NCBI RefSeq assembly: GCF_030908545.1
Contig: NZ_CP133083.1
Location: 1,054,001-1,118,000, forward strand
Source: Nitrosomonas sp. sh817
Lineage (GTDB): Bacteria; Pseudomonadota; Gammaproteobacteria; Burkholderiales; Nitrosomonadaceae
Length of the DNA: 64,000 bases
Reading direction: 5' to 3'
Shown here: positions 1 through 10,973 of the stretch, piece by piece
Numbering within the stretch: the stretch's first letter is position 1
Layout: every line of letters starts with the position of its first letter
Translations under genes and position numbers: made by a program
Notes under the pieces: model-generated
What the model saw: only the letters and a program-made list of their open reading frames with translations
What the model was told of the DNA's origin: nothing
Databases searched by the model: none

Positions 1-828
1 GATGGCGGCAGCTACGATACTGTGATAATTCGAATATTTCTCCTCATCTTCTTCCAAAGGCGGGTGCAGCTCAATGAAAAGTGAGTCGAGCTGCCATCCG
101 AGCTTTATTGGTTGATTGACAATTTGTACTTGCGTGCCGATAGGGACCTTGTCGAAGAGTGCTTCAATATCTTCGGGGTACATCCGCACACACCCTGCTG
201 AAACCCGCATGCCTACACCGAATGGTTTGATAGTGCCATGAATAAGGTAGCTGCCGCTACCGATGCTTAAGCGCATCGCATGACGGCCGAGCGGGTTGGT
301 CGGTCCAGGTGGAACGATGCTGGGATACGGCGTTTCGCCATTCGCAATTCTATCCATCTGCAGAGATTTTGGTGGTATCCAGGTCGGATCTTTCTTTTTT
401 TCGACTATTTTTGAAATACCGAGTGGTGTTACCCAATCCATTCTGCCAATTCCAACAGGGTGAGTAATAATTAAAGGTTTTTCTCCTTTTTTAGGTTCGG
501 GGAAGTAATAAATCCGCATTTCCGGTAAGTTAAGCAGCAATCCTTTGCGCTGACCCTGGGGGATGATGTAGCGGCTCGGCAAAATCACCGTCGAACCGTC
601 TTCCGGCAGCCATCGATCGACATTCGGGTTGGCTAGCAAAATTTCGATCTGGCCAATGTCATATTGGCGCGCAATATCGAGCAATGTTTCAGATCGGCTT
701 GCTTGGGTGGTTCTGACTTGACCGAAAATATCGATGTCCGGGGGCGGGAGTGTCCATGTTGCAGCGCCAGCAGATTGAATGAAGAGCGGACTAATCAGGA
801 GTGAAACAATAAGAAAAATTTTAAACAT
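1..828 (-). CDS. L,D-transpeptidase with LysM domain (3' end outside window)
   Basis: I translated this frame by hand from the ATG at 828; it stays open to base 1, so the C-terminus lies outside the window (276 codons visible). It has a signal peptide (about residues 1-22), a LysM-like region around 40-90 and a YkuD catalytic domain around 95-235. The YkuD signature is complete: His197 in LIHGT and the nucleophile Cys213 in SAGCVRMYP. Enzymes of this family act in the periplasm, making 3-3 peptidoglycan cross-links or attaching lipoproteins to peptidoglycan, and LysM binds glycan. The gene is divergent from the porin at 1200. Which of the two activities applies cannot be read from the sequence. 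Confidence 0.9.
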   Translation of the reverse strand, partial: MFKIFLIVSLLISPLFIQSAGAATWTLPPPDIDIFGQVRTTQASRSETLLDIARQYDIGQIEILLANPNVDRWLPEDGSTVILPSRYIIPQGQRKGLLLNLPEMRIYYFPEPKKGEKPLIITHPVGIGRMDWVTPLGISKIVEKKKDPTWIPPKSLQMDRIANGETPYPSIVPPGPTNPLGRHAMRLSIGSGSYLIHGTIKPFGVGMRVSAGCVRMYPEDIEALFDKVPIGTQVQIVNQPIKLGWQLDSLFIELHPPLEEDEEKYSNYHSIVAAAI

Positions 829-1199
829 AATCAAACCTTGCGATCAGAATTGATGCGGATAAGCGATAAGAATAAAATAATAACCCAATCTTGTTTCTAA
901 AAAATGATAAATAACATGATTATTGGGCATGAGTTTTGAGTTTCAATGAGAATTAGAATAATTTGAAATTGGTGTCATGGTCAGAAAAACAACAGATCTG
1001 TTGCATGTCTGCAACATCGCTGTTGCGAATTTCACAAAAAATTCTTATTTTTCTTGCAGTACGTTTCTGTGTTGTGCACAATCAAGCCAAACCTTTCCGA
1101 GACGGAAGGTCCGAACAAGCGGGGTGCATTCCAGCGGAGTGTGGTGAATGAAAAATAGGACGGCCCCAGTCGTTTTAAACATTAAAGGAGAACTTCAGT
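829..1199. other. Intergenic region between divergent envelope genes
   Basis: This 371-bp AT-rich gap separates the L,D-transpeptidase from the porin and must carry promoters for both. A strong Shine-Dalgarno sequence (AAAGGAG, about 1184-1190) serves the porin. A 62-codon open frame at 963-1151 has no ribosome-binding site or recognisable protein and is not called. Confidence 0.5.
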
Positions 1200-2399
1200 A
1201 TGAAGAAGAAACTAATTTCGTTGGCAGTAGCTGGTGCACTTGCAGTTCCAATGGCAGCATCGGCACAAGGTACTCATGTAACCCTTTTCGGTAGTGTTCA
1301 AGCGGAATACGCCACTGTTAACCGTGAAAACCAAAGCAGCCAGGCTCTGATAGGTGACGATACAGGTCGCTCAAGAATGGGTATGCATGTAACTGAAAGC
1401 TTGGGTGGTGGTTTTAAAGCAAAAGCACATGTTGAGTATGGTTTTAATACAGGCGCCGGTGCGTTAGGTGTTGCACGTGAACGCTGGGTTGCTTTGGCGA
1501 ATGATAATTGGGGTGAAGTGAAATTTGGACGTGTTCAATCCCCATTTAAAGATTTTGCAGGCGGTATGACGATTGATCCGTTTGCTTACACGACTCTGCA
1601 AGCGGGCGGTAGCGGCGGCACCATGATGTCATCGGCTAATGGTTACGGTTCCGGTGCGCAAGGTTTTGTCAATAGCGCAGTCCGTTATGACTCACCTAGA
1701 GTTGAAGGTTTTAGCTTTTCTGGCTTGTTGATGCCGGGTGATTCCAACAGACTTGACCCTGCAAACTTTATTGCACCAACCGATACTTTCCAAGGAAGTC
1801 AATCGAATGCAGGCGGTGAAGACGGTGAATGGGACTTCCAACTCGCAGGTAAATATGACGCGCAATGGCAAGGTCACAATTTTGCGGTATTCGGTGGTTA
1901 TTCGCGCGATAACGTCAGTACCCGCCAAAAAACGGCACAAGATCTGTTGAATAACGAGCACGTATGGCGTGGCGGTGGTTCATGGAATTTCCAGCAATTT
2001 ACGTTAAGCGGCCAATACGAGCATATCAACAATGCAGTCGGTGCGGCAACCTGTACCAATGCAGCTCAGCTAGGTAATCCAGCAACGGGACTGCCTGATA
2101 CACGCGGCCAATGTAATTCCGCTATGAACGCGGGTGGTGACGGTAATATCTGGTTTGCCAGCGGTAAGTATGATTGGGGTAATACCAGCTTTGTTGCTCA
2201 AGGTGGTATGACCAACGCTAACGGCGTGGTCGGTCTTGCTCAAAGCCGTGAAGTAAGCAGTTTCACAGTAGGCGCAATTCATAACCTGAGCAAACGTTCC
2301 AGCCTGTTTGGCGGTTACCAACGGGCAATGGTTGACGATAAGAATGCGGTATTCCAAGACAGCAATACCTATTCTTTAGGTATGCGTCACAACTTCTAA
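1200..2399 (+). CDS. Outer-membrane porin (Gram-negative porin, Porin_4 type)
   Basis: The 399-residue product has a clear signal peptide ending at ASAQG (about residue 23). It has repeated amphipathic strands with Gly/aromatic-rich turns (for example ERWVALANDNWGEVKFGR) and a C-terminal phenylalanine in SLGMRHNF, the typical beta-barrel assembly signal. Length and pattern fit the trimeric general porins of Neisseria and Burkholderia, which let small hydrophilic solutes cross the outer membrane. AAAGGAG lies about 10 bases upstream of the ATG, and a strong terminator follows directly, so it is probably monocistronic and well expressed. Solute selectivity cannot be inferred. Confidence 0.93.
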   Translation: MKKKLISLAVAGALAVPMAASAQGTHVTLFGSVQAEYATVNRENQSSQALIGDDTGRSRMGMHVTESLGGGFKAKAHVEYGFNTGAGALGVARERWVALANDNWGEVKFGRVQSPFKDFAGGMTIDPFAYTTLQAGGSGGTMMSSANGYGSGAQGFVNSAVRYDSPRVEGFSFSGLLMPGDSNRLDPANFIAPTDTFQGSQSNAGGEDGEWDFQLAGKYDAQWQGHNFAVFGGYSRDNVSTRQKTAQDLLNNEHVWRGGGSWNFQQFTLSGQYEHINNAVGAATCTNAAQLGNPATGLPDTRGQCNSAMNAGGDGNIWFASGKYDWGNTSFVAQGGMTNANGVVGLAQSREVSSFTVGAIHNLSKRSSLFGGYQRAMVDDKNAVFQDSNTYSLGMRHNF

Positions 2400-2418
2400 T
2401 AGTAACTTTCGTTAGTAA

Positions 2419-2446
2419 AAAAGGCACCGTAAGGTGCCTTTTTTAT
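2419..2446 (+). terminator. Rho-independent terminator of the porin gene
   Basis: AAAAGGCACC, loop GTAA, GGTGCCTTTT, followed by more T: a perfect stem with a T tract, 20 bases after the porin stop. Confidence 0.92.
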
Positions 2447-2541
2447 TTTAAAAAGAAACTATAATGAGCGCTTGTGCACTTCTACGGAATTCAAATTTAA
2501 AATTAATTGCGCACCGGCGTGTTTATGAGAGGGGTATCGTT

Positions 2542-3003
2542 ATGAGTATGAAGGATTGGACAGATGAGGAGCTGATCTCCACGCGAGATCGTCTTGAATC
2601 TCTGGGAGAAGTTAGTAAAAAATCGGGATCTGGCACGAAAATGTGGTTGTTTACCGGACTACTGGGAGCTTTTGCTATTTCAACCGGCGTTACATTCATG
2701 ATTCTGGATGGCATTGATGTGATGAGTATCATTTTAATCATCATGGGGACCATCACATGTATTTCTTGGTATAAAAGCGATAAGCAACGTAAAGACAATC
2801 TCGCTTTTCTTGAAGAAATCAATCATGAAGTCAAATCGCGCAAGTTAAAAGTGAAGAACACTTCCAAAACGAAAGATAAAGTGACAGAACAAGCGGAAGG
2901 ATCTGAACAGACGAGTGAGATTGAAGGTCAGAACGATCAAACGGCCGTTGCATCTGAATCAGCAAACGATTCAAAGAAATCAGAAGAAAAATCCGACAAA
3001 TAA
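2542..3003 (+). CDS. Small membrane protein with charged C-terminal tail, unknown function
   Basis: The 153-residue protein is not recognised. The start at 2542 is preferred over the upstream in-frame ATG at 2464 because GAGAGGGG lies 7-8 bases before it. There is an N-terminal charged segment, two adjacent hydrophobic helices (about residues 35-55 and 60-78) and then a long Lys/Glu/Ser/Thr-rich tail (about 100-153) that looks disordered. The next gene begins 8 bases after its stop, so the two are likely co-transcribed. Confidence 0.65.
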   Translation: MSMKDWTDEELISTRDRLESLGEVSKKSGSGTKMWLFTGLLGAFAISTGVTFMILDGIDVMSIILIIMGTITCISWYKSDKQRKDNLAFLEEINHEVKSRKLKVKNTSKTKDKVTEQAEGSEQTSEIEGQNDQTAVASESANDSKKSEEKSDK

Positions 3004-3010
3004 CCGGAAA

Positions 3011-3583
3011 ATGAAAATCCGCAGTTTATTGCCGGCGATCAAACGGTTGTTTCAACCGGTGAATTTGCAGACAGAGGATAAAACGCTTGATCAATCCAGC
3101 CAAGTAGAATTTTTAGCTTTGGAAGACCGGCGTGCATTCGAAGCGTTGTGTCAATTTCTCTGGGTGCAGGGAGAACCTTTGCCACTGGTGTTTGACCTGA
3201 GTCACTCGATTTATACCAATCAAGGAATCACTGCGGCATCATTGCAAAGATTGGCGGATGCCGGATTAATCCGTTTTGAAAAAGCAGGGTTCGTTAAGAA
3301 AGGATTCGGCAAGCATACGCGCCTGTTTTATTGCGGCAGACCCACCAAAATCGGTTTTCAGGCCGACGAAAATAATTACCTGGATTTGGGGCATGTGTTG
3401 CTCACCGAACGCGGCAAGCAATTAGCCTCGTCCATTCCAGTGAAGAAAAATCAGCAGTTCTACGAATATGTAATAAGCCGGTGGTTTGAACAAGGCTTGT
3501 TACTGTCATCGATACAAATCGATCGGAGCTGGGAAACTCCGTTTGTTCGCGGCCAGGAATCCGCATGTCCGGTCAGAGAATGA
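3011..3583 (+). CDS. Hypothetical protein with winged-helix-like segment
   Basis: The 190-residue product is not securely recognised. The ATG at 3011 (8 bases after the preceding stop) is preferred; an in-frame ATG at 2915 would overlap the previous gene by 89 bases. After a basic N-terminus the segment at about 30-90 (DRRAFEALCQFLW ... ITAASLQRLADAGLIRFE) resembles a winged-helix fold and may relate to the TIGR03899/DUF2806 kind of proteins, which is only an impression. The 3' end overlaps the convergent glycerate kinase gene by 11 bases. Confidence 0.6.
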   Translation: MKIRSLLPAIKRLFQPVNLQTEDKTLDQSSQVEFLALEDRRAFEALCQFLWVQGEPLPLVFDLSHSIYTNQGITAASLQRLADAGLIRFEKAGFVKKGFGKHTRLFYCGRPTKIGFQADENNYLDLGHVLLTERGKQLASSIPVKKNQQFYEYVISRWFEQGLLLSSIQIDRSWETPFVRGQESACPVRE

Positions 3584-4844
3584 GGATAGCCCGGTAATCG
3601 TTAACATTGGTGCGCGTCGGGCCGGTCATGACTAAATCGTTTAAGCGTTGAAAGAAAAGATACGAGTCATTATTCGATAGAAATGCGGCCGGATTTAGTC
3701 CCAGTTGTTTCGCGCGAGTGAAAGAATCCGGTGAGAAGATGGCACCGGCATTATTTTCCGTACCGTCTAATCCATCGGTATCGCATGCCAAGGCATAAAC
3801 CTTCTCCATTCCGGCTAGTTCAACGAACAGCGAGAGCAAGAATTCAGCGTTACGGCCGCCGCGGCCATTACCCCGGATAGTAACCGTCGTCTCTCCGCCC
3901 GAAAGCAAAGCGGCGGGTGTTTTAAGTGAGCGCGGATAGGTGTGAATTTCCCGCGCCAATGCGGCATAACTTTTCGCAATTTCACGGGCCTCTCCAGTGA
4001 CCGTATCGCCGAGTATCAGCGTATTGAACCTCAAAGCCTGAAAATAATTTTCCGCTGCGGCCAAAGATTGATGCCCATTTGCGATGATGATATTTTCGGT
4101 GCGCGAAAAGAAGTGAGATCCGGGTTTGGGAGTGTCCGCAATGGTACCCGCTTGGCCGGCGCGCAATAGCCTGGTGACCGCAAGCGGCGCATCCAGGTGG
4201 TAGCGTTCCAGTACTGCGAGAGCGTCGGAAAAGGTCGAAGGATCGGCAGCACATGGGCCGGAAGCGATATGAATCGCATCGTCGCCGGTGACATCGGAAA
4301 TAATCAATGAAAGAACCGGAGCCTGACAAGCGGTTGCAAGCTTGCCGCCCTGGATTGCGGACAAATGCTTGCGGACAATATTGATTTCCTGGATTGTCGC
4401 GCCGCATTGCAATAACAGCTTTGTCATGGTTTGCAGATCTTGCAATGATATACCGTCGACTGGAAGCGGCAGTAAACTGGAGCCGCCGCCGCTGAACAGG
4501 CAAAGCAGCAAATCCTCGGAAGTTAATGTTTTCACCGCAGCAAGAATTTTTCGTGCAGCTTGTTCGCCGTTTTCGTCAGGAATGGGATGCCCGGCCTCAA
4601 CGATTCGAACAGTACGGGCAGGTAATGCATGCCCATAGCGCGTCACCACGATGCCATCCAGCGGCGCTGCGTCAGGCCATGCATCTTCAACCGCCGCCGC
4701 CATTGCCGCGGATGCTTTTCCGGCGCCAACGACAAACGTACGTCCGCGAGGTGGTTGCGGCAGATATTGCGGCACGATATGAGCCGGATCAGCCGCTTTG
4801 ACAGCGACCGAAAAGCTTTCCAGCAGATATCCGCGCGGATTCAT
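3573..4844 (-). CDS. Glycerate 2-kinase (GckA/TtuD, MOFRL family)
   Basis: The 423-residue product phosphorylates D-glycerate to 2-phosphoglycerate in the cytosol (glycolate/hydroxypyruvate salvage). Family hallmarks are visible: [11 protein letters not shown] near the N-terminus, the glycine-rich [25 protein letters not shown] in the middle, and the C-terminal MOFRL part with [19 protein letters not shown] and ACDTDGLDG. The start at 4844 forms an ATGA overlap with the uvrA stop, implying translational coupling; a start at 4973 would run 130 bases inside uvrA. Pairing with uvrA has no obvious metabolic logic. Confidence 0.88.
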   Translation of the reverse strand: MNPRGYLLESFSVAVKAADPAHIVPQYLPQPPRGRTFVVGAGKASAAMAAAVEDAWPDAAPLDGIVVTRYGHALPARTVRIVEAGHPIPDENGEQAARKILAAVKTLTSEDLLLCLFSGGGSSLLPLPVDGISLQDLQTMTKLLLQCGATIQEINIVRKHLSAIQGGKLATACQAPVLSLIISDVTGDDAIHIASGPCAADPSTFSDALAVLERYHLDAPLAVTRLLRAGQAGTIADTPKPGSHFFSRTENIIIANGHQSLAAAENYFQALRFNTLILGDTVTGEAREIAKSYAALAREIHTYPRSLKTPAALLSGGETTVTIRGNGRGGRNAEFLLSLFVELAGMEKVYALACDTDGLDGTENNAGAIFSPDSFTRAKQLGLNPAAFLSNNDSYLFFQRLNDLVMTGPTRTNVNDYRAILIL

Positions 4845-7660
4845 TGGGATAGCATGGCGCGCAAGTAATGACCGGTAAAGCTGTTCGGATTCGTTGCGAT
4901 GGACTCCGGGGTGCCTTCCGCCACTATGCAACCGCCGCCGTCGCCGCCTTCCGGTCCCAAATCGATAATCCAATCGGCGGTTTTGATGACATCCAGATTA
5001 TGTTCGATCACGACCACGGTATTGCCGTGATCGCGCAACCGGTGTAACACTTTGAGCAACAGATCGATATCCTGAAAATGCAAACCGGTGGTTGGTTCAT
5101 CGAGGATGTACAAGGTGCGTCCGGTATCGCGTTTTGACAGTTCCAGCGACAGCTTGACGCGTTGCGCTTCGCCTCCGGAAAGAGTGGTGGCGGACTGCCC
5201 CAAAGTGATATAGCCAAGACCCACATCCATCAATGTTTGCAGTTTGCGCGCCACCACCGGTACCGGTGTGAAAAATTCCAATGCGTTTTCTACCGTCATT
5301 TGTAAAATTTCGCTGATATTTTTTCCCTTATATTGAATTTCGAGCGTTTCACGGTTATAGCGGTGGCCGTGGCAGACATCGCAAGTGACATAGATATCCG
5401 GCAAGAAATGCATTTCAACTTTGATCACGCCATCTCCCTGGCAAGATTCGCAGCGTCCGCCTTTAACGTTGAAAGAAAACCGGCCGGGTGCATAACCGCG
5501 TTCACGAGCTTGCGGCACGCCGGAAAATAAGTCGCGGATCGGCGTAAACAAGCCGGTATACGTGGCCGGATTGGAGCGCGGCGTTCGTCCAATCGGGCTT
5601 TGATCCATATTGATGACTTTGTCGAAGAAAGCCAGTCCGTCAATTTGCTGATGCGGCGCGGGTTCATCATTGCTGCCGTAGAGATGGCGGGCAACCGCGC
5701 GATGCAGGGTTTCGTTGATGAGTGTCGATTTGCCGGATCCTGAAACACCGGTCACGCAAACAAACAATCCAACCGGCAAGTTAAGCGTAACATTTTTTAA
5801 ATTATTCCCGGTGGCGCCGGTAATCTGCAAAATCCGCTCTGCGCCGGGCGGGTGCCGTTGTTGCGGTATATGGATCGCCAAGGCGCCGGAAAGATATTTT
5901 CCGGTTAACGAACTTTCATTCCGCTGGATTTCAAGCGGCGTGCCTTGCGCGATCACGAGACCGCCGTGTTCGCCGGCGCCGGGACCCATATCGACGACAT
6001 AATCGGCAATTTGGATCGCGTCCTGGTCATGCTCGACCACGATGACGCTATTGCCCAGATCCCGCAGATTCTTAAGGGTATCGAGCAAGCGGCCATTGTC
6101 GCGCTGATGCAAACCGATGGAAGGTTCATCCAGCACGTACATGACGCCGGTCAAGCCGGAGCCGATTTGACTGGCCAAGCGGATACGCTGTGATTCGCCG
6201 CCCGATAGCGTATCGGCGGAACGATCCAGCGATAAATAATCCAGACCGACATTGTTGAGAAATTGCAGGCGGCTGGAAATTTCCTTGATGATGCGTTCCG
6301 CAATGGATTGCTTATGGCCGGATAATTCCAAATGGTCGAATAATTCCCTGGCTTTTCTTAGCGGCAGTGCGCTGATTTCGTAAATTGCCTTTCCGGCGAC
6401 ATGCACATGCCGCGCCGCGCGGCATAAGCGCGTACCCTGGCATTCCGGGCAAGTTTGGGCATTCAGGTATTTTGCCAGCTCCTCGCGCACGGTCTGCGAT
6501 TCGGTTTCCTTGTAGCGCCGGGTCAGGTTGGGAATAATGCCTTCGAACGGATGAACGTCCTGCTGTTTTCGTCCGCTTTCCGTTAAATAGGAAAATTGTA
6601 TTTTTTCTTTACCGGAGCCGTGCAAAATAATGTTGCGGATCGATTCATCGAGTTTCTCAAAAGGTGTTTCCAGATCGAACTGATAATGCGCGGCAAGGCT
6701 CGTCAGTAACTGAAAATAGAATTGATTGCGCCGGTCCCAATTCCGTACCGCACCAGCAGCCAGCGATAAATGCGGAAAAGCCACGACCCGCGCCGGATCG
6801 AAAAAAGTGATCTGTCCTAAACCATCGCATTTATTGCATGCACCCAGCGGATTGTTGAAAGAAAATAATCTGGGTTCCAATTCGGCTAATGAGTAGCTGC
6901 ATACCGGGCAGCTGAATTTCGCCGAGAATAAATGCTCTTGGCCGCTGTCCATTTCCACCGCCAAAGCGCGTCCCTCCGAATGGCGCAGCGCCACCTCGAA
7001 CGACTCGGCCAGCCGTTGTTTGGCATCGGCAGAGACTTTCAAGCGGTCCACCACAACTTCGACGGTGTGTTTCTGGTTTTTTTGCAATTTCGGTAACGCA
7101 TCGATTTCATACACTTCACCGTCGATGCGCAGCCGTACAAAGCCTTGCGCGCGCAACTCGTCAAACAGCTCGGTTTGTTCCCCTTTGCGTTCCACGATCA
7201 GCGGCGACAAAATCATCAAGCGGGTGTCCGCCGGTAGCTGCAAAACGTGATCGACCATTTGCGAAACGCTTTGCGCGGTCAACACGATGTTGTGATCGGG
7301 ACAAAAAGGATCGCCGACGCGGGCGAACAGCAAGCGCAAATAGTCATGAATTTCGGTGACGGTGCCGACTGTCGAACGCGGGTTATGCGACGTTGCCTTT
7401 TGTTCGATGGCAATGGCCGGAGACAATCCTTCGATCAGGTCGACATCCGGTTTTTCCATTAACTGCAGGAATTGCCGGGCATACGCCGACAGCGATTCAA
7501 CGTACCGGCGTTGCCCTTCGGCGTAGAGCGTATCGAAAGCCAGTGAAGATTTGCCGGAGCCGGATAAACCGGTGATGACCACGAGCTTGTTGCGAGGCAG
7601 ATCGAGGCTGATATTTTTCAGATTATGCGTGCGCGCACCGCGTATTTTTATGGATTCCAT
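4841..7660 (-). CDS. uvrA: Excinuclease ABC subunit A
   Basis: UvrA, 939 residues, the normal length. It is the damage-recognition ATPase of nucleotide excision repair, working as a dimer with UvrB. Visible features: first Walker [10 protein letters not shown] (about 31-39), zinc-binding CPVC...CNKC in the first half, signature [14 protein letters not shown], a second Walker [10 protein letters not shown], a second zinc module (CESC...CDVC) and second signature [12 protein letters not shown] with [10 protein letters not shown]. The gene is divergent from the transporter at 7727 and followed by the coupled glycerate kinase gene. Confidence 0.98.
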   Translation of the reverse strand: MESIKIRGARTHNLKNISLDLPRNKLVVITGLSGSGKSSLAFDTLYAEGQRRYVESLSAYARQFLQLMEKPDVDLIEGLSPAIAIEQKATSHNPRSTVGTVTEIHDYLRLLFARVGDPFCPDHNIVLTAQSVSQMVDHVLQLPADTRLMILSPLIVERKGEQTELFDELRAQGFVRLRIDGEVYEIDALPKLQKNQKHTVEVVVDRLKVSADAKQRLAESFEVALRHSEGRALAVEMDSGQEHLFSAKFSCPVCSYSLAELEPRLFSFNNPLGACNKCDGLGQITFFDPARVVAFPHLSLAAGAVRNWDRRNQFYFQLLTSLAAHYQFDLETPFEKLDESIRNIILHGSGKEKIQFSYLTESGRKQQDVHPFEGIIPNLTRRYKETESQTVREELAKYLNAQTCPECQGTRLCRAARHVHVAGKAIYEISALPLRKARELFDHLELSGHKQSIAERIIKEISSRLQFLNNVGLDYLSLDRSADTLSGGESQRIRLASQIGSGLTGVMYVLDEPSIGLHQRDNGRLLDTLKNLRDLGNSVIVVEHDQDAIQIADYVVDMGPGAGEHGGLVIAQGTPLEIQRNESSLTGKYLSGALAIHIPQQRHPPGAERILQITGATGNNLKNVTLNLPVGLFVCVTGVSGSGKSTLINETLHRAVARHLYGSNDEPAPHQQIDGLAFFDKVINMDQSPIGRTPRSNPATYTGLFTPIRDLFSGVPQARERGYAPGRFSFNVKGGRCESCQGDGVIKVEMHFLPDIYVTCDVCHGHRYNRETLEIQYKGKNISEILQMTVENALEFFTPVPVVARKLQTLMDVGLGYITLGQSATTLSGGEAQRVKLSLELSKRDTGRTLYILDEPTTGLHFQDIDLLLKVLHRLRDHGNTVVVIEHNLDVIKTADWIIDLGPEGGDGGGCIVAEGTPESIATNPNSFTGHYLRAMLSQ

Positions 7661-7726
7661 GAACTATCTATGTAAGAGTCAACCTGTTAATATACCCAAC
7701 TTTTTAGCAATATCACAACCTGATTC

Positions 7727-9109
7727 ATGTCTGCTTCATCATCTGAGAGAATGTCCCCCACGGAAATACGCGCGACGATCGGCTTGGCCGGTGTGTATGG
7801 ATTGCGCATGCTGGGGTTGTTTATTATTTTACCGGTGTTTGCTTTTTACGCCGAAGACCTGCCCGGCGGGGATAACTATACGCTGGTCGGTATTGCGCTG
7901 GGCGCTTATGGTTTGACGCAAGCGATTTTGCAAATCCCGTTCGGTTGGCTGTCGGACCGGATCGGGCGCAAGCCGGTGATTTATCTGGGTCTGATTTTAT
8001 TCATTATCGGCAGCTTTATCGCTGCGATGGCAACTGATATTTATTGGGTTATCATCGGGCGCGTCATTCAGGGAGCCGGGGCGATTTCGGCGGCGGTGAT
8101 GGCGCTGGCCGCGGATCTTACCCGGGAAGAGCATCGCACCAAGGCGATGGCGACGATCGGCATGACTATTGGCGTGGTGTTTGCCATTTCACTCATCGCG
8201 GCGCCGGTGCTAAATCAATGGATCGGAGTACCGGGCATTTTTGCGATGACCGGGGTTTTGGCGCTATTGGCCATGGTTGTCGTCAAGAAAATCATTCCCG
8301 ATCCGGTGAGCAGCCGGTTTCATTCCGATACTGAAGCATCGCCCGCGAATTTCCGCAGCGTCTTGCGCGATACGCAGCTGTTGCGGCTGAACTACGGCAT
8401 TTTTGCATTGCATGCGGTACTGATGGCGCTCTGGCTGGTGGTGCCGCTGACACTGCGGCAAGCGGGCATGGCGGCGGACGATCATTGGCAGATTTATCTC
8501 CCGGTGTTGCTGCTGTCGATTGTTTTGATCGTTCCGGCGATTATTTATTCCGAGAAGAAAGCGAAATTAAAACAAGTCTTTGTCGCCGCAATCGCGATTT
8601 TGCTGCTGGGACAACTGCTACTCGCTATGAATAGTGAATCGATTTGGGGGACGGCGCTGGCGTTACTGGTTTTCTTTGCGGCTTTCAATTTATTGGAAGC
8701 CAGCTTACCGTCGCTGATTTCAAAAATAGCGCCGGTCGGCGCCAAGGGGACTGCGATCGGCATTTACAGCAGCACGCAATTCCTCGGCGCTTTTGCCGGT
8801 GCGGCAGCCGGCGGTCATTTATACGGCGAATACGGCAGCGGCGCTTTGTATGCATTTTGCGGGTTGTTACTGGTGGTGTGGCTGGCATTGGCGATGACCA
8901 TGAAAGCGCCTGCTGCGGTGCGTTCCAGAATGTATCCGGTGCAGGAAATGGATTCCGATCGATCCAAAGAGTTATCGCGCCGCCTGGCAGCGATACCCGG
9001 AGTTTTTGAGGCATTGGTGCTGGTGAATGAGCGGGTGGCTTATTTGAAAGTGGATATGAAAGGCTTCGACGAAGAAAAAGTGATTCAATTGCTTGGGGAG
9101 GAAACATAA
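7727..9109 (+). CDS. MFS transporter with C-terminal YAM domain (YajR-like)
   Basis: The 460-residue protein has about 12 hydrophobic helices. MFS motif A is present between helices 2 and 3 ([13 protein letters not shown]). After helix 12 there is a soluble C-terminal region of about 65 residues ([20 protein letters not shown] ... [10 protein letters not shown]) with the alternating pattern of the ferredoxin-like YAM domain of E. coli YajR. Substrate unknown; YajR-type carriers are thought to be drug/proton antiporters. An alternative in-frame ATG lies at 7751. The stop codon directly abuts the ssb start, whose Shine-Dalgarno lies inside this gene. Confidence 0.85.
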   Translation: MSASSSERMSPTEIRATIGLAGVYGLRMLGLFIILPVFAFYAEDLPGGDNYTLVGIALGAYGLTQAILQIPFGWLSDRIGRKPVIYLGLILFIIGSFIAAMATDIYWVIIGRVIQGAGAISAAVMALAADLTREEHRTKAMATIGMTIGVVFAISLIAAPVLNQWIGVPGIFAMTGVLALLAMVVVKKIIPDPVSSRFHSDTEASPANFRSVLRDTQLLRLNYGIFALHAVLMALWLVVPLTLRQAGMAADDHWQIYLPVLLLSIVLIVPAIIYSEKKAKLKQVFVAAIAILLLGQLLLAMNSESIWGTALALLVFFAAFNLLEASLPSLISKIAPVGAKGTAIGIYSSTQFLGAFAGAAAGGHLYGEYGSGALYAFCGLLLVVWLALAMTMKAPAAVRSRMYPVQEMDSDRSKELSRRLAAIPGVFEALVLVNERVAYLKVDMKGFDEEKVIQLLGEET

Positions 9110-9562
9110 ATGGCTTCTGTCAATAAAGTGATACTCATCGGTAACTTGGGCAAAGACCCGGAAACCCGCTATATGTCGAACGGTGACGCGGTTACCAATA
9201 TTACATTGGCGACGACCGATACCTGGAAAGACAAAAACGGCGAGAAACAGGAAAAAACCGAATGGCACCGCGTGACTTTTTATCGCAAGCTGGCCGAGAT
9301 TGCCGGGGAATATTTAAAAAAAGGGCGTTCGGTTTATGTCGAAGGCCGGCTGGAAACCCGGAAATGGACGGATAAGAATGGGGTGGAGCGTTATACCACG
9401 GATATCATTGCGACGGATATGAAGATGCTGGGTAACCGGCCCGGCAGCGGTAGCTTTGAATCCGCGCCGGATCATGAAGAAGACAACGCCGTGCCTAGCC
9501 GGCCATCTTCGGCGAAAGGCCCCGGCGGATTTGAAGATATGGAAGACGATATTCCATTCTGA
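9110..9562 (+). CDS. ssb: Single-stranded DNA-binding protein
   Basis: 150 residues: an OB-fold of about 110 residues beginning [16 protein letters not shown], with [12 protein letters not shown] and [11 protein letters not shown], then a Gly/Pro/Ser-rich linker and the acidic tail ending DDIPF, which recruits DNA-repair partners. It coats single-stranded DNA in replication, recombination and repair. Its ATG follows the transporter stop with no gap, with GGGGAGG about 7-13 bases upstream, so it is co-transcribed with the MFS gene. Confidence 0.97.
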   Translation: MASVNKVILIGNLGKDPETRYMSNGDAVTNITLATTDTWKDKNGEKQEKTEWHRVTFYRKLAEIAGEYLKKGRSVYVEGRLETRKWTDKNGVERYTTDIIATDMKMLGNRPGSGSFESAPDHEEDNAVPSRPSSAKGPGGFEDMEDDIPF

Positions 9563-9592
9563 TTGCGTGGCATCCGGGGGCGCTGGCGGTCA

Positions 9593-9799
9593 TTAGTGTT
9601 TGTCGGGCAAGCGCAAAACGCCGTTGCGGTATTCGTTATTCGCAAAGCTTGCTTGATTGCGGGAAGGTAATGAAAATTCGATGCTTTCAATCGCACCGCC
9701 GATTTCTTTGGCCATGTTGCGGAACTCGAGTGCCAGCATACCTTTGGGAACAATAAATATTTGCTTGAATCCAGACTTGAAGTGAACAAGAATTTTCAT
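9593..9799 (-). CDS. Small hypothetical protein
   Basis: The 68-residue protein is convergent with ssb. It starts MKILVHFKSGFKQIFIVPKG, with a plausible GGAAA sequence 6 bases upstream of the ATG. No signal peptide, membrane segment or known motif. Balanced amino-acid content and the ribosome-binding site support a real gene, but there is no functional clue. Confidence 0.5.
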   Translation of the reverse strand: MKILVHFKSGFKQIFIVPKGMLALEFRNMAKEIGGAIESIEFSLPSRNQASFANNEYRNGVLRLPDKH

Positions 9800-10093
9800 A
9801 ACGTTTTCCAGTGAGTTTTAATTTTTTAAGCGCTTGATCGCTACGGTGACATCGCTGCTGCTGTTCTTACGACTCAAACCGGTCAAACTTTAATGGGCCG
9901 TACTCCAGAAGGTTTCCAAATGTACCGGACTCGGAAACCGTCACCGCTATCAACATCGGATTAAGGAAACAATCGAAGAAATAGCTGCTAATCCTTGCTT
10001 TTATCCGGAAATGACTCTTGCCAATTCTGGCATAAGCTTTACTCCATCAAAAATTGGCCAGATGCTGGCGGTGATGAGGAAAGGAAAGTTTGC
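9800..10093. other. Intergenic region with a possible coding remnant
   Basis: The gap holds a protein-like stretch on the plus strand (about 9833-9973, reading DRYGDIAAAVLTTQTGQTL and ending with a stop at about 9973) with no start codon or ribosome-binding site, so it may be the tail of a decayed gene. AGGAAAG at about 10080-10087 is the ribosome-binding site of the HDOD gene. Confidence 0.3.
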
Positions 10094-10954
10094 ATGGAAA
10101 AAAGCGCAATATTAAGTGCGTTGGCAACGGAAGTGGAGCAAGGACGCTTGATTTTCCCGACCTCGACCCATGCCGCGATCAAAATCAAGGAAAAACTGGA
10201 AGATCCTGATTGCAGTCTCGATACCGTGATCCGGCTGATACAGGCTGAACCGCTGCTGTCGACCAAGGTGGTGGCGATTGCCAATTCCGCAGTATTTAAC
10301 CGCTCAGGGAAAAAAGTCACCGATGTGCGTTCGGCCGTCACATTGATCGGCATGCGCACGGTGCGCAACTTGGCCACGGTCATAGCCGTGCAGCAATTGA
10401 CCGGACCGCAGGGAAGAAGCGAACAAGCCGAGCAACTATGGCGGCATTCCGCGTATGTCGCCGCGTTGGCGCAAGTCATCGCCCGCCGCGTCACCCGCAA
10501 GGACCCCGAAACCGCGCTGTTTGCCGGCATGATTCACGAGATTAGCTGGTTTTATTTACTGGCGCGTGAAAAATATTTCCCTGGATTAATCGACGACAGC
10601 ATGGCGAGTTCGTGGACTGCCGACGAAGACCTGGAAGACGAAAGCGAACTCGATTGCGAAATCACCATCGGCACCGCGATTCTCAAAGCATTGTCGGTGC
10701 CGCAACCGGTGATCGACGACATCGTTTACCTATGGCGCGGTTATTTATCATTCCCGCCGGACACACTGGGCGACACGCTGCTGATCGCCAATCAACTCGC
10801 GCCCGTCAAGTCGCCCTTTGTACTGCCTTCCAACTTATCGGGAACGAATGCAATCGCAGACCTCGATGTATTAACCGACGAAGACACACTCAGCGAGATC
10901 CTGAAAGACTCAGCCGCTGAAGTAAAGTCGTTGACGGAAGCGTTGTGCGTGTAG
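10094..10954 (+). CDS. HDOD-domain protein
   Basis: 286 residues. The start at 10094 is chosen because AGGAAAG lies 8 bases before it. Most of the chain (about 20-220) matches the HDOD domain, an HD-related fold lacking the metal-binding His/Asp residues: FPTSTHAAIKIKEKLEDP, LIQAEPLLSTKVVAIANSA, VTLIGMRTVRNLATVIAVQQ and the middle AGMIHEIS. Such proteins act as cytoplasmic regulatory scaffolds in signalling, motility or stress. No output domain is fused, so its partner is unknown. A dispersed 140-bp repeat starts 19 bases after the stop. Confidence 0.82.
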   Translation: MEKSAILSALATEVEQGRLIFPTSTHAAIKIKEKLEDPDCSLDTVIRLIQAEPLLSTKVVAIANSAVFNRSGKKVTDVRSAVTLIGMRTVRNLATVIAVQQLTGPQGRSEQAEQLWRHSAYVAALAQVIARRVTRKDPETALFAGMIHEISWFYLLAREKYFPGLIDDSMASSWTADEDLEDESELDCEITIGTAILKALSVPQPVIDDIVYLWRGYLSFPPDTLGDTLLIANQLAPVKSPFVLPSNLSGTNAIADLDVLTDEDTLSEILKDSAAEVKSLTEALCV

Positions 10955-10973
10955 TTTCCGCGATTTAAAACCC

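Noticed and set aside
963-1151. 62-residue open frame before the porin
   Set aside because: No ribosome-binding site, no recognisable protein, and it lies in the porin promoter region.
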